A stretch of 64,000 nt of DNA, taken from Monarcha castaneiventris obscurior. Taxonomy: Eukaryota; Chordata; Aves; Passeriformes; Monarchidae. The notes below the pieces were generated by a model. That model searched no databases and was not told the origin of the DNA. It was given only the letters and a program-made list of their open reading frames with translations. The position numbers and the translations under genes are program-made. The DNA is taken from the NCBI GenBank assembly GCA_026261815.1, contig JAMPIT010000230.1, forward strand, positions 1,993,501-2,057,500. The letters run 5' to 3'. Below are positions 1-12,120 of the stretch, one piece after another (the stretch's first letter is position 1; each line of letters begins with the position of its first letter).

Positions 1-2073
1 ATGAAATAATAGCTTGCACTTCTCCATCTGCTCTGATTCAGCTCTTACTGGAACAAACCTCCTTACTGAGCTTTTATTTCAGCATCTAAAACAACTGACA
101 GGCACTAATGATTTTAATTCTCCGTCCTGTGGATAGATACAAGTTTGGTTCCACATGGTGGGCTCTTGTCTTGATGTCAGTCGAGTTCCTTGCAGCAGTG
201 CCTAAGAACCAGCCTGGAGTTCAGCCCTGGCTTTGTACATGTTCAGATTTGTGACAGATGTTCTCCCAGGGTCTCCCTGAACTGATGGACAGTTCAGTTC
301 TTGGAGGGCTGAGCAGGATGCCCTGCATGGTAATGGGAAAATACCTGTAGCAGCTGTTGGGCTCTCAAGAGACAAACCTGATGGAGGATAGAAGGGTTTT
401 AATTGCATGGGCAAACCAAAGCTCTGAAGCTGGGATGCATCCTTGTCAGTTATTTATTTTAGTGGAGGAGTATTTGGCTGCCAGAATGAAACAATGAGCG
501 CTGCAGCCCTTCCAATAGTGAGTAATAGAGGCTGCTAAAAGCCCCGTGAATTATTTCGGGGACTACTGCTCTCCAGCTCCTCTCTCCATAAAAGGGCTGC
601 ATGAAACAATTCCCTGCACAGCTCCGAGGCACCCCCACCAGATAAAGTGTGTTTTGAAACTGTTTTTGCCAGGATTACAGAGCCTGAGGCTGATTCCTCA
701 GCTACTGTCTCTGCTGGGGGCCTTGCTCATCTCAGAGTGATTTCAGCCTTTGCTATTAGCACTGCTCTGGATTTGCTCTGTTGGCGAGGATCTGTGGGAA
801 GATGGAAGGGAATCCTTCAGGCTGAGCTGTTACGAAGAAGAGGGGCCCGAATCACATTGATTTGCCTCCAGGCAGCAAATCAAGGCATTTGGGGGCTAGT
901 TAGAGGATGGAGGGACTGGAGGTACCAGTCCCCAGAACAACTTTTCTTCCAACGACCAAGGAAGGGAAATAATCACTCTTGAAGACTCCTGGGGTTTGTG
1001 TCTTGCCCTGGGAGAAACTGGAAGAGATAACTTGTAGAAACTGGAAGCTTTGATGGGATGGGATTTTTGAGCTTCAGCAGTTCTCCCTAGGTGGAGGACA
1101 AGGGGTAAAGAAGTGCTCTGAGGATCATTCAGCACCCATGTGGTCCCCAAATGCTCTTTCCAGCAACCCTTGACATATTTAGGACACAGATTGTGTTCTG
1201 GCTGCTCTGCTCCTGTTCTCCAAGGGAAGCAAACAGTTCAGCACTGACTGCACCTCTGGAAGGGCCTTTCCAGATGTCCTTAACTCTAATTAAAAACTGG
1301 TGACCAAGATAGAAAGAGCAGCCAGCCTCAAATACCTCCTCTCTTTCCTACAGAAAGGTGGGAACAGCCACGTTACCTGTGTGTGCCTCCATCCTGATGA
1401 CACCTGGGGAGAAAAGGCAGCTGAGGGGTTTTATCAATCCAAACTTCCTTTTCTCTCCTTTAGTGACAAACAGCCAAATCACACTCTTTTCCTTCAAGCA
1501 GGGGAATTTCCCTTCAGAGTTTGAGAAGGGAGGTAGAAAGTCCTCCAGATGCTTCCACAGGCAGCAAATGATGCCACTGCTCCTCCTTAGGGTCAGACCT
1601 TTCCCTGTTAGAACCACCTGCCCTTCCTTGTCCTCTGATTGCATCCCAGGACTTTTCCAGGGTGGGGGCTGGAGTTTTATTCCAGGCACTCTGAGGCCTC
1701 ACTGCCTGCCCAGGACATCTCCTGACCACTGCTCTAGGAACAAAAAGCTCTGCTTTCTGGCTTTTGTTTGCTGTGGTCAGACATTCCGTGGGGAGCATCC
1801 AGGCTGGGTGCTGAGGTTTGGTGTCTCATTCCCTGCTGAAGAGCTGAACTCTCCAGCATGAACACGGACAGGGGTGGGCAGTGCTGCCTGCATCTCACCT
1901 GAGGCAGTCACAGGGAATACTGGCAGGGATGGGAGCTCACTGGGAACTTTGGACTGGGAGCTGCTAATGGTTAACACAGACATTTATTTCTAGCTGTGTC
2001 GAATGGACTGGCCTAAGCCCACATGAGATTTGTGCTGACCAGACAGGGACAGCAGTTTACATAATCACCTCTA

Positions 2074-2106
2074 CCTTTTTTATTTTTTTTAGCTTTTTTC
2101 CCCCCC
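2074..2106. repeat. T-rich/C-run polypyrimidine tract
   Basis: The stretch is almost entirely pyrimidine. It consists of T runs interrupted by single A and AGC steps and ends in seven consecutive C. It is a low-complexity tract with no associated acceptor or gene that I can identify. Confidence 0.7.
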
Positions 2107-3682
2107 AATTGTGTAATGTTGTTTTGATAGCTGTATTCCCACTAAAAACCTGTGAGCTCCTCTTTCTTTCCTCCTCATGTGCCCAGCTTTGCTGCACACA
2201 GACTTGTGCTCTGTTTGTCAGATGAGTGTGAGCGGGGATGGTGGGGTGTCAGCAAGCATGAGAGAGAATAAATCAGTTTGGGTGTGAGCAGAGATCTGCT
2301 ATTTGTTATAAACAGATTGATGCATAAATGGTTTTCTGAAAAATACTGTTTGAGATGTTTGTTTCCTCCAGATTCTATCCCCAACCAAGGAATTTACAGC
2401 AAACTAGCTGCAAGCAGTTGAGGGAAGAACCAGATTTTGCACTCTTTCCAGCACATTCTCCACATTTTTTGGGGGTGAGGAGAGCCATTTGCTTGTGTGG
2501 CCTCAGGGCTGGGTATGTGACTGCACAGCCAGCTTTTTATCCTGCAGCTGAAGGCCCTGTGCAGCTCCAGGGAGCTGCTGCTCCCGGAGCCAATTCCCTT
2601 CCTTTGCTCTGCTGGGTAGGGCTCTGCACAAGCAGTTTGCTAAGGATGGGTGCATCAGGAGAGGAAAAATCCCTGCAAAGTCTCTGGAATTGTTTGCTCT
2701 CTGCCTTCTTCTTGTGGAGACTATCTGGATCCTCACAGTCATTTCCACAATTATTGGTTTCATGTTATGTAACCAATAAAAAAAAGGAAAAAAATTATCT
2801 ATCAAACACACATGTGGAACTAATGGGGCTTATTTGAAAAGACCTGTCTGTGCATTTGCAGCTGGCACATTTCTTGGTCCATTTTAATGAGTTTCCACAG
2901 CCCTGGCACGTGCTGGGGAGGGACCTCACGTGTGCTCACCCCATGCCCTCTGGGACTGTGGGGCTCCAGTTTCACCCCAACATGTAAGAACACAAATGCC
3001 TGGGTTGTGGGAAGCACGGGAAAACTGCTGCATGAGCCTTCACGAATGCATCTCCCCTTTGAACACTCCCTGATTGCCAAGTCTTTTCTCTGATTTTTGA
3101 TTTTTTGTTCAGGGTGGAAAGCTTGGGTTTTTTGAGGGGGGGAATTCTGTAGTTGCTGGGTTTTGTGGTGGCAATTTCCACTTCAAGAAACCCCTGGCTT
3201 CCCCAGGGAAATTAAAAGATACAAATTTTGAAGTTTTTTGGACTCCATGCTCTCAAGTTCAGGTGGTGGTTGAGTTGCAGAGATGGCCAAGGATGTAGGG
3301 CTCAGGGCTTGGGGAGATCCCAGGCCAACTCCAGCTCCTCTTTGGCCTCAGCATGTGAAATGCAGCAAATCTTGGACTTCAGTGGAGCCAAAATGTGGCT
3401 CTCAGAACATCAGTGTTAGCATAGATTCACCCACCACCTCAGGGTGTGTGAAGATGAAGTTCATTCTGGACTGTAAGAAATTAAACACTGGTCCAAATAC
3501 ACTGAAAAAGGAGAGAAGGCTTCTGGTGGCCTTCGTTTAGAGTTTTGGGTTCTGATTTTGAGAACAGCACTGGCACAGCCTGTAGGACCTGATGGGGTTT
3601 GTGAGTAGAAAACACCCTGAAATGCTGCCCAAACGTGACTGTCTCGTGGTGCACAGGACCAAGCTGAGGGACAGCAGCAAGT

Positions 3683-3724
3683 CGGTTTGGTGTTTGCTGG
3701 GTTTTGGTGTTTGGTGGTTTGGGG
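3683..3724. repeat. T/G-rich low-complexity tract
   Basis: The plus strand is made of irregular GTTTGGTG-like and GGGTTTTGG-like words with almost no C or A. The periodicity is too loose to call a microsatellite. It ends about 100 bases before the CR1 fragment at 3.83 kb. Confidence 0.5.
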
Positions 3725-3829
3725 TTGCACTCAGATACAGCACCACCTCCCTGAGGAGCAGAACCGGCCTCGAGCAATACCTGATGATGTCTCTCCTTGC
3801 CACACCGGAACTTCCCCCTCTGCATGAAA

Positions 3830-4140
3830 GAGAATTAGAGAATCATTTAGGCTGGAAAAGACCTTCAAGAGCATCAAATCCAGTCGTTAACCCAGAACTG
3901 CCAGGTCCACCACTAAAACATGCCCCCAAGGGCCACATTTACACATCTTTTAAATCCCTCCAGGGATGGTGACCCCACCACTTCCCAGGGCAGCCTGTTC
4001 CAGTGCCTGATAATCCTTTTGGTGAAGCAACTGCTCCAACCACAACCTCCCCTAGTGCAACTGGAGGCCAATTCCTCTCATCCTACCCCTTGTTACCTGG
4101 GAGAAGAGGCCAACCCCCACCTCTCTGCATCCTCCTTCCA
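3830..4140 (-). mobile_element. CR1 LINE 3'-end fragment
   Basis: On the minus strand this ends in an ATGATTCT-type tail. Read on the plus strand, it starts AATCATTTAGGCTGG followed by the AAAAGACCTTCAAGA block, then the CAGCCTGTTCCAGTG block near 3990 and the TGTTACCTGGGAGAAGAGGCCAACCCCC-type block near 4095 (quoted in parts here). That order is the reverse complement of the bird CR1 3' region. Homology fades near 4140. It is a dead, 5'-truncated retrotransposon copy, as is normal for CR1, and carries no reverse-transcriptase frame. It belongs to a subfamily with the AATCATTTAGG end, the same type as the piece at 49.44 kb. Confidence 0.9.
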
Positions 4141-4630
4141 TGTCATCAGTCATCTCCACCACTTCCAGATGCTGCACCTCGATGGGCTCCTCTCAGTGCT
4201 CACAGCCCCTTGTGGTGCATCTTAATCCCAGGGGTGTGAGCTCCCCTTCATAGAACACGACTCATCTCCCCAAAATTCTGCTGCTTGAACCTTGCTTTGC
4301 CCTGCTCCCAGGTGGATTCTGTGCCCATCCCCATGGCCATCTCCATCTGGGGGAATCCTGAGCTGAATCCACCCCTCCTGGATCCAGCCATTTACCGTGG
4401 GTCCCCCATGCTGATGCTTGGGAAAGGAACATCACTTTTCCCCCACAGGGCAGGATACACTGCTGCAGCTGTGCCTGTGGATTAACACCCCAGCCTTCCA
4501 TGGGTTGCTTTCAAAGTCAAATGACCATCCCCCAAATCCCCCGGATTTCTCCCACACCTTTCCATGGTTATAGGTCCCATTCCCTAAGTCTTCACTCATT
4601 TATCACAGCAGGGAAACTGCCTGTTTGTGT

Positions 4631-4678
4631 GGAAGTAAGGAAGAAAAGAAGGAAGAAAAGAAGGAAAGAAAGGAAGAA
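4631..4678. repeat. GGAA/GAAA purine microsatellite
   Basis: About 48 bases of interrupted GGAA and GAAAA units, all purine on the plus strand apart from one T. Such tracts are polymorphic. GGAA cores can bind ETS-family factors, but nothing nearby indicates function. Confidence 0.85.
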
Positions 4679-5405
4679 TTAGAGCTACCTTTAATTCTGA
4701 ATACAATAAGCCCATTCAGCTAAAAGCTGGGTGACTCTGCTTATGCTGAGTGCTCTGCTCATCCCAGGCACTGCTTCTTCTCAAGGGAAAACATCATCTT
4801 TTCAATCTTTAGAGTATAAAACATCATCTTCTGACTGTGTGGGGCTGCAGTGTCCCTTAGGGCTGATCATGTTTTTATTTCACAGGCTTTTCCCTGTGAA
4901 AAGGGGCGATTGCCTGTGATGGTTTTGTGAAAGTGTTCGGAGGTGGATGTGCCTTCCACCCTCTTTCCACCCAGCAAAACGCGAAACCGCAGATTGTTTA
5001 GGCTTCAGTTTCTCATTGAAAAGTATCTTTTTTTATTTCCCCCCTGGGAAGCTCTGAAAATTAAAACCAGCAAAAATACATATCTTGTGAGGAGGAAATA
5101 TTTCCTGGCTGCCTCTAAGACACCGCGGGGGCTCTGTGTCTGCAACACTGCACAGTGTGCATACCCTGTGCTCTTGTACTCTGTGGGCAAATATGGGGCA
5201 AAAGCCACAATATAAGGCTTCTCCCTGTTTTCTTTAAGGGCCTGGAGCATACACACTGCCCTGATTGATGCTAAAAGAAGGGGAAAGGCAACAGCAGCCT
5301 CTCAGCACCTCTGGTAAACACGCTCTTGTGCACAGTTTGCAGTGGATTTTTGGGTTGTTTGAAAAGTGTGCAAAGGTTTGGTGACCACGAGTGTGTCTTT
5401 TACTC

Positions 5406-5427
5406 TTTTTTTTTTTGTTTGTTTTTC
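5406..5427. repeat. Poly-T tract
   Basis: Eleven consecutive T followed by two interrupted T blocks (GTTTGTTTTTC). It is a plain homopolymer with no recognisable retroelement body attached on either side. Confidence 0.8.
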
Positions 5428-6368
5428 TCCCTGTGCCTGCACGAGAAACTCTGGGCAGCACAAACTCTCGTACCTGAAAATGTAGACTCAGAGGAAAGGG
5501 AGCAGCTCAGGGGGATCTGGCTGAACCGCTGCTCCCTGCCGGCCCTGACCATGAGCCTTGCAGCAAAGAGGTGGGAAATCTGTCAAGATCTGCCTGGGGA
5601 ATGTGAGTGAGGGTGTATCTGGGTGAGAGGGAGATGCTCCCCACGCCAGGCTCAGCCGAGTGGGCGAGGAGCCAAGGAGCAGCTCAAGTCCTGCATCACT
5701 GCACTGCTCCCAAAGCCCCGGCAGCAATCCCAGCTTCCCTTGTCTCACGAGGAGGAAAATGTGTGTTGCTCCATCGCTCTCAGCTGGGGTCTGGCCCTGA
5801 GTGCATCTGGAGCACAGTGGCTGCATCAGGATCCAGGGATGCTGGGAGGTGCTGGGGCAGCTCCCCGGGGCCCGGCTCACACAGCCCTGCTCCATCCTCA
5901 GCCTCTCTCCAGCTGGCTGGGGCACTTGGCAGCTGTCACTGCCTCCCTCCTCTTGGTCCTCAGGCTCAGTTCCCTCCTGGTGCGTGGTTAGGAGCAGGGA
6001 AAAGGGCTTGGGCCAGGGGATGGGGTGGAATTGCATCAGTCTTCCATGTGCCAGGACTCCAAACTGCTCATGTTAGCCTAATAAACAGCTTTTTGTTTTC
6101 TTTTCTTCCATCAAGCCCAGTTTGACCTTCAAGATCAGACATCAGATGGAACTATAAGGTTGAAAGGTGCAGATGGTTTTTTTCTGCAGTGGTCTGCAAG
6201 GGCTTGCAGACTATAGATGAACTGGTTGGGTATCTGTTTTATTCCACTTTAATGCCTGCAAGTCCTCACTGAGGAGCTCTGTTCCCGAATCCCATGTGAC
6301 TATCTTGAAGGTCTTCACATGCCAACCTTATGCAACTGTTAAGAAATAGATCTGGTTTCATATCTGCA

Positions 6369-6410
6369 TGCATCTTTGGAAAGATGCAAATAAGGAGGGA
6401 GCATTTGCAT
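6369..6410. promoter_or_regulatory. Palindrome with paired POU octamer motifs
   Basis: A 9-base inverted repeat (TGCATCTTT / AAAGATGCA) around a central GG occupies 6369-6388. Overlapping its right arm is a perfect octamer ATGCAAAT at 6384-6391, and the reverse-complement octamer ATTTGCAT lies at 6403-6410, 11 bases on. ATGCAAAT is the established binding site of Oct/POU homeodomain factors. The arrangement is seen directly; enhancer activity is an inference, and no gene has been identified for it to regulate. Confidence 0.35.
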
Positions 6411-9400
6411 ACCAAAGTAGGCTCCGAATGAGATTTATTCAGCATTATTATTATTGTTATTATTAACAGTGCCGTGCTTCTGCGAGTGTCTGGAAGGCAG
6501 AAAAGGTAAAAATGAGAGATTGCTTCCAGCTCTTCTTTTTTTCTGCAAATAGATTTGTGAAGCCTGAAACCACCCAGCCTGTGGTGCCACCATTTACTCA
6601 AAATACAGAAAGTGCTCTCTGGCCACAGGAAATGGTGCATTTAGGGATTCGGGGCTGCCTGTGGGGATCCTACCCCTGCCAAACACACGGAGCCCCGGGG
6701 GTGTCCCCACCAGGAGAGAGGGTGTTTGTCTGCAGCCTCGGGGGGACATCGGCAGTGTGTGCAGCCTGTGCAGTGTGTGCCCTCGGGAGCTTGTCGTGCC
6801 TCTGACAGGACAAAACCCTCTGGGACCTGTGGGATGTTGATGCAGAGGAGTCAGCAAGCCCAGAGCACACGTGGCAGGGGGAAGGTTGGGTTTTCTTTCT
6901 GCTCAACCAGAAACTTCTGCTGTCGGCACGGCAAACTCAGGGTTACCTGTGGACAGATGCTGTGGATAAACCCCCAACTGCAGAGGCTCAAAGCCCTGAT
7001 TCATTCTCCCCTCTCCTTGCTTGTGACCTCTGCATTTCTGAGCTTTCTTCCTCTGTTTACAGCCCTGTTCTCTGTCTTGTTTTCACGTCTGCAGAGGCAT
7101 ATTCTCTAAATAGGGTGTTTGGCATGAGATTTGCATGTTTTCTGTAATCAATATTGGGTTGTTGCAGCTTTTTCACCTTGAAGGGCTGCTGTTCAGTGCT
7201 GCCCTGACTTCAGAGGGTCTGTTGAATTAGCCAAGGGTACCCCAAAGAGCTTTTGGGAAGTTTGTCCATTTAAAGAAGGCAGACAATGGAAAATGACTGG
7301 TTGGGGTTGACACTGTCAAAGTGGCGTTTCCAGACAGGGCTTTTCCAAATCGATTTTTTTACTATGGGGGTTGTCCTGAACCACCTTCTCAGAGTTTGCT
7401 TCTGCCTTTTCATGGTGACCTGCATCCACCTGCCCTCCCTGATGCATCTCAGCTCAGTGAGAAAAGCGGGCAGAGTCCAAGACATGGCTCCTCTATTGAT
7501 GCTCAAGGGTCCTGCTTGCAAAGGTGTCCAGGGCCAAGGCAGAGCCTTGCTCAGAGCCTGTTTCCATGGATGGAGGCCATCAGTGCCACACACTTCCCTG
7601 CTGTCCCTGTACTTGAAGAAGCACTATGCCAAGCAGAGAGTGGGGAGTGGGAGGAACCAGAGCAGCTTAGTTTGTTCAGGGCATAAAATCTTCCTTAGAA
7701 GATGTCCTGAACCAGTCCCCGAACCACATCTCAATCTGGATAGGATTTAGAAGGCAAAAAAACCACTTAAAATGTAATTGCAGTTTATTTCAACTTTCTG
7801 TGCAGTTTATTTCCTCAAACCCCCTCACTGCTGTCCCCCATCTGGCACTTTCCTGCCCACAGTTCTCTGCCTGAGTGTGGTGGGCTCTGTGCTGGGTATG
7901 TTGTTGTGACAGAATCCATTTCCATTCTCCCTCGGCACGGTCTTTTCCACTGCGTTTACAGTAAGAGATGGAGCTTCGGTGTCACACTGTGAGCACTCCC
8001 TGCCCTCCACCTTCTATCCTTTAGGTAGCCAAGGTGGTTCCTACTTCTGCAAAACGATCTGCAGACAGCCTGCATCCGCCTATTTTTGGATAACCATCCC
8101 ACGCGGCCTCCTCCAAGGACACAAGAGGGCGCTTCCACCTCACTTTTGGGGAGCATTTCTTGAGCAGGATTTTCTCCCGCCTTCACCCCATCAGCTGTGG
8201 AAGGTTGGGCGAAGGTCCTTAGAGCAGGGAATTTGTCCCTGTATGTGTTTTCAGGGCACTCGGATGAGGGGAGCTTCATCCTTGCAGCATTCCCAGAGCC
8301 TCACACAGAGCAAATTAAATCATATGTATGTGCATGAAACAGGGATTGTTCCACTTCAGGATCTAGTGGATTTTCAGAGGATGTCTCAGAGGATCTTACC
8401 ACTGAGATATATCATTGGTTTTGATTATGCACTGTGAGAAACAGACATGTCAAAGCACCATTGCTGGGATCCGCTCTGACTGTAACAGAACTGATGGATG
8501 CAGGGGAAATTTGGTTTAAAAACACGAGCTGTGAGCCTTTGAATGGATTTTGTACTCACTGCCCCACTGAGTGCAGCAGCAGAGAGTGAGCACATCACAC
8601 ATCTGACATCCCCCCACCAAGGAGGAGGCAGGACAGGTAAGAAAACTGCCAGAGGTTGGGGAGCCTGTCTGAATCCATTTGATCCAGGAAATTTCCTTCC
8701 TAGTGCTCTTTTCCTGAGAAGGTTTGACCTGCTGGTGGCTGTATCCCAGCCATGCTTTAGAGATGGAGAACACAGGACCCCAGACCCCCAGGCTGACCTG
8801 CAGTGCACACCCACATCATGGCACTGGCAGTGAAAGGAACTTTTTATTCACTGCTGTATCCAAGAGCTCCATACCTGGAGCCTGAACAACAGCCTCAAAG
8901 TCCAGGCTGTACAACAGTGGTAGAATGCAGGCAGTCTCGGAATTCCCTTCCTGTGCTGGCTCACTCCTGGGACTTGGAGTCTGCTTTTCCTCCTTCATCA
9001 TCCTCCAAGGCTGTTTCCAGACAGGCTGTTCCTAGAGAACCACAGAGTTAAGGGACATCCATGCAATAGGAACACATCTCTCATTGCAGCCACGACTACT
9101 GCGGCTACACCTAGATACCTGTTTGTAAATAAAGCCCAATTAGCCAGCACCCAACTTTTCCTCTGCACTCTTGTCCTATCACTTCAGTTCAAACACAGGG
9201 AAAGCCATTTTCCCTCCAGCTGTTTGCATAGGAGCTGGCAGAGCTGGCAGAAAGGGACAGAGTATTTACAGCCAGAGCAGGGCTGACCTGGAGAAGGCAC
9301 AGAGCGTGCTGCCAGACACGTCTTTTCATACAACCTGCAGGAGAAAATCAGAGTGCTTGGGTATTTTTCATCACAACAGTAAGGCTTTAGGTTTTCCTGG

Positions 9401-11821
9401 GGCTGCACAATCTCCAGGATGTGGAGGTGGTGGGTTTTTGTGCTGGGTGACATTGGATGGGTTACTGCCTGGTATTAGTTTTTTTTAAAGACTATTGAAT
9501 CCAGCTACTTTTAAGAGGCCTGTCTTTCAACAACTGTTCTATGGGCGGAAAGGTCCTTCCTGCAAATCAGACCATTTTCTGATGTGTAAAGCTGTATTCT
9601 GGAACAGGATGTTCCCCAAACACTAGTGACATGTTAAAGGGTTTTTTTTCAAGTGTTCTACTTTTAAAAAAGCAACAAAGGCCGTTAGGAGAAAAAGAAA
9701 CTGAAAGTGCTCGGCACCTTCAAAAATCAGAGTGCCTCTGTTTCGTTTTGCAAATATGGAGCTTGATACAGGAAGGCTCTGACTTCCAGGGCATCCATAG
9801 ATCCTTGGGGAGAGGTGCTGAGGGAACTCATGGGCAGCGTTGCTCGGTTCTGAACATGTGTGTGTCCCTTTCAGCCAGCTACCAGTGTCTTAAACAGAAC
9901 ATTCCTCTCTGCTGTCCCATTCCAGGTCGAATCAAAAGTTCATCAGAAGAAAGAAATTTGGGGCAACCAAGATGAAGTTTTGTCTGTTTCCTCCTCTCCA
10001 AGCCCAGAAAAACTCTGGTAACCTCTGATCTCATCCTGGTCCTTGGGCCTGGGACATCCTCTGGTAGGACTGGATGTGGGAGGCAGCAAGGAAAACCCAG
10101 GAGTCTTTGAGCTCACCTTGCTGCCCTGGTGCCTAAAGGCCTCCTTTCTGCACCATTACCTTGAGGGATTTTGGCTGCAGAGCCAAGACCAAGATAGTAG
10201 GAGGGCAGAGCAGGATATGGTGTCCTGGAAAGAGCCTTTCTTGAGACCAGCAGGTCACAGCCAGGCTGGTTTCCATCAGCAGCACACACCTGGCACTGCT
10301 CTGGCCTGGGACACAGTGACCCAAGGCACTGCTTGAGTCTGGTTTGGATGTGGCCACACTGCTCTGGGTTCCACTTTATGGATGGCGTGTCATAGATTCA
10401 GGACTACAGGCTGGCTTTTTATTAGCCCAGAGGGCTCTCAAACTCTTGGACTGCACTTTAAAACACGTTTAGGTCTCTTTAATGTGCATACAAGGGTCCT
10501 GCAGAACCTAAACCCATCTAGCTGATCCTTTCTGAGAGAAGGCTGGACACCTGGATGTGAGTAATTAATGTGGTGAAAAGCTTTGTCAATAATTAGGCAA
10601 AAGCTGCCTGGGCAACCCTTCAGATGTGTCTTGTGCATGAGGTATTGGTATTTAAAACTCTAAAATTCTGCATCAGCAGAGAAATGTGGCAACATCTCCC
10701 TCTTTATATCCCCAACGCTATCTGTTGGAAGGATCTCCCCAATGGTCTTGTCCATTTTTCCATGAAGAATTTGTCTGAACCCTCCTTCTTCCTCCTGAGC
10801 CTCCACAATTTCAAACCTGGACCTTCCTATCAGACAAGAAGATGTTGAAGGATTTCATTAGGGGAACCTGCACCGATTTGTTTTAGCAAGGACCACTTTC
10901 CTTCTGGGTCCTTTAGGGATCTACATGCCCCATTTTAGTGGCTTCTCCAGGAGCTGGCCCTGCAGTGTTTTCTTACTGTTGTTTTCACATTTGCAAGTTG
11001 CCTTTTCCCACAGGGCTCCAGACTTGCACAGGAAAACATCCCGGATCAGATACCACAGACCCATGGAGCAGCATTGCTTCACGTGACCCATTTTGCCATG
11101 TTTCCACCCGAATCTGTTCATCCCCTGTTTCACAGCAGGCTGGAGGCATTTTGCTCCTCAGCTCTTGGCGAATCCGACCTCTGCATTCCCAAGGATGCGC
11201 TGCCAGGCTCAGCTGAGCACAGATGTGGGAATGTACTGCAGATATTCCCCACTTCTTCTTCACCATATAAGGGAGCGTTGCCCTTCCTAAAGCTGGGGAG
11301 CGGGGGTAGGATGAATAACTTTCAGGATTAGGAATGAAATCTGGAGTCTTTCCCCTCTTCTGCTCACGGGCTTGTGGGCTGGAAAGGATTCTTACCATCT
11401 GAAGGGCTGGTGAAATGGGTTGGCTCCTTGCTGCTCAGCTCCCCAGACTTGTTCCTTAAGTCCGTTGGCAGAGCTGAATGGATCTGGAGATCCAGCCGGG
11501 ATGGAGTCCTCCAAACCAGGGCTGGAGAGTAGTGAAACAGCCTGCACACAAAAACTCACTGCATCCCCACTAAATAGGGCACTCAAGTCTTCAGGGCTGG
11601 AGTCCATCTGGCCCTTCACAGTCACTTGAGCAGAGCTTTCAGACGCAGCTGCCAGAGCACCCTCTTCTGAGTTTTGTACGCCGAGAGAGTCCGGACCAAC
11701 CCTTGTTTGCAAGGGACGCGAGTTCAGCGTCTACTAACCACCCTCAGCTGCTGGTCTTGGCCTGGGAAACCTCGTGGATGTAGGGAAAGTGTGGGGAAGG
11801 TGGTCCTGTAGTCCTACCTCT
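6411..11821. other. Unique non-coding sequence, no gene recognised
   Basis: The region starts with an ATT triplet tract at 6444-6465. Beyond that I see no repeat family, RNA gene or coding exon. Open frames stay below about 155 codons. Composition alternates between moderately GC-rich patches (6.7-6.9 and 7.4-7.6 kb) and AT-richer ones, without a sharp boundary. Confidence 0.55.
6444..6465. repeat. ATT triplet microsatellite
   Basis: About seven ATT units with one G interruption, 34 bases downstream of the paired octamers. Confidence 0.8.
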
Positions 11822-12120
11822 GCTCTGGGAATTAGTGCAAGAGGGATAAGCTGGGAGATAATTTTAACAGCATCTTGGAAGTGGATGATGTTCTGACAGA
11901 ACGTGCCGAGCTGCTGCGCTGCTGAGAGAGGAACCAGAGCTCTTGGGCACTGTGTTAGGAGGGTACTTTGAAAGGTCCTCCAAGGTGTTCCAGAGGGAGC
12001 AAAACTCTTTGGCACTGTGTTGGGATAACTGCTTGAAACAACCTCTGAAGTGTTCCAAAGGGAGTAGAGCTCTCAGGAGCTGTGTTGGGATGACTGAAAC
12101 AACCTCCAAGGTGGCCCATG
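11822..12120. repeat. Decayed tandem repeat, about 65-base unit
   Basis: Three clearly related units begin at 11931, 11997 and 12062 (spacings 66 and 65). Each has the same order of words: an AG(A/C)-GCTCTT-like block, a GCACTGTGTTRGGA-like block, a GAAA(C/G) block, then CCTC-AAGGTGTTCC-like sequence. A weaker fourth copy seems to lie at about 11822-11895. Identity between units is partial, so this is an old local duplication. An open minus-strand frame at 11864-12124 crosses the units and shows faint amino-acid periodicity, but no known protein. Confidence 0.6.

Larger units (their letters stand above)
1..3829. other. Unique non-coding sequence, no gene recognised
   Basis: No open frame here exceeds about 170 codons and none resembles a known protein. 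Frames overlap freely on both strands, as expected by chance at this base composition. It contains a T-then-C homopolymer tract near 2.08 kb and a T/G-rich low-complexity stretch near 3.7 kb, listed separately. No RNA gene or interspersed repeat is evident. Confidence 0.6.
4141..6368. other. Unique non-coding sequence, no gene recognised
   Basis: It contains the GGAA-type microsatellite at 4.63 kb and a T-run at 5.41 kb. Open frames of up to 182 codons near 5.5-6.1 kb occur on both strands of a GC-rich patch and look like chance. No splice-flanked coding exon is apparent. Confidence 0.55.

Noticed and set aside
5488..6036. 182-codon minus-strand open frame
   Set aside because: It lies in a GC-rich patch with a 172-codon frame on the other strand. 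The composition looks like random translation.
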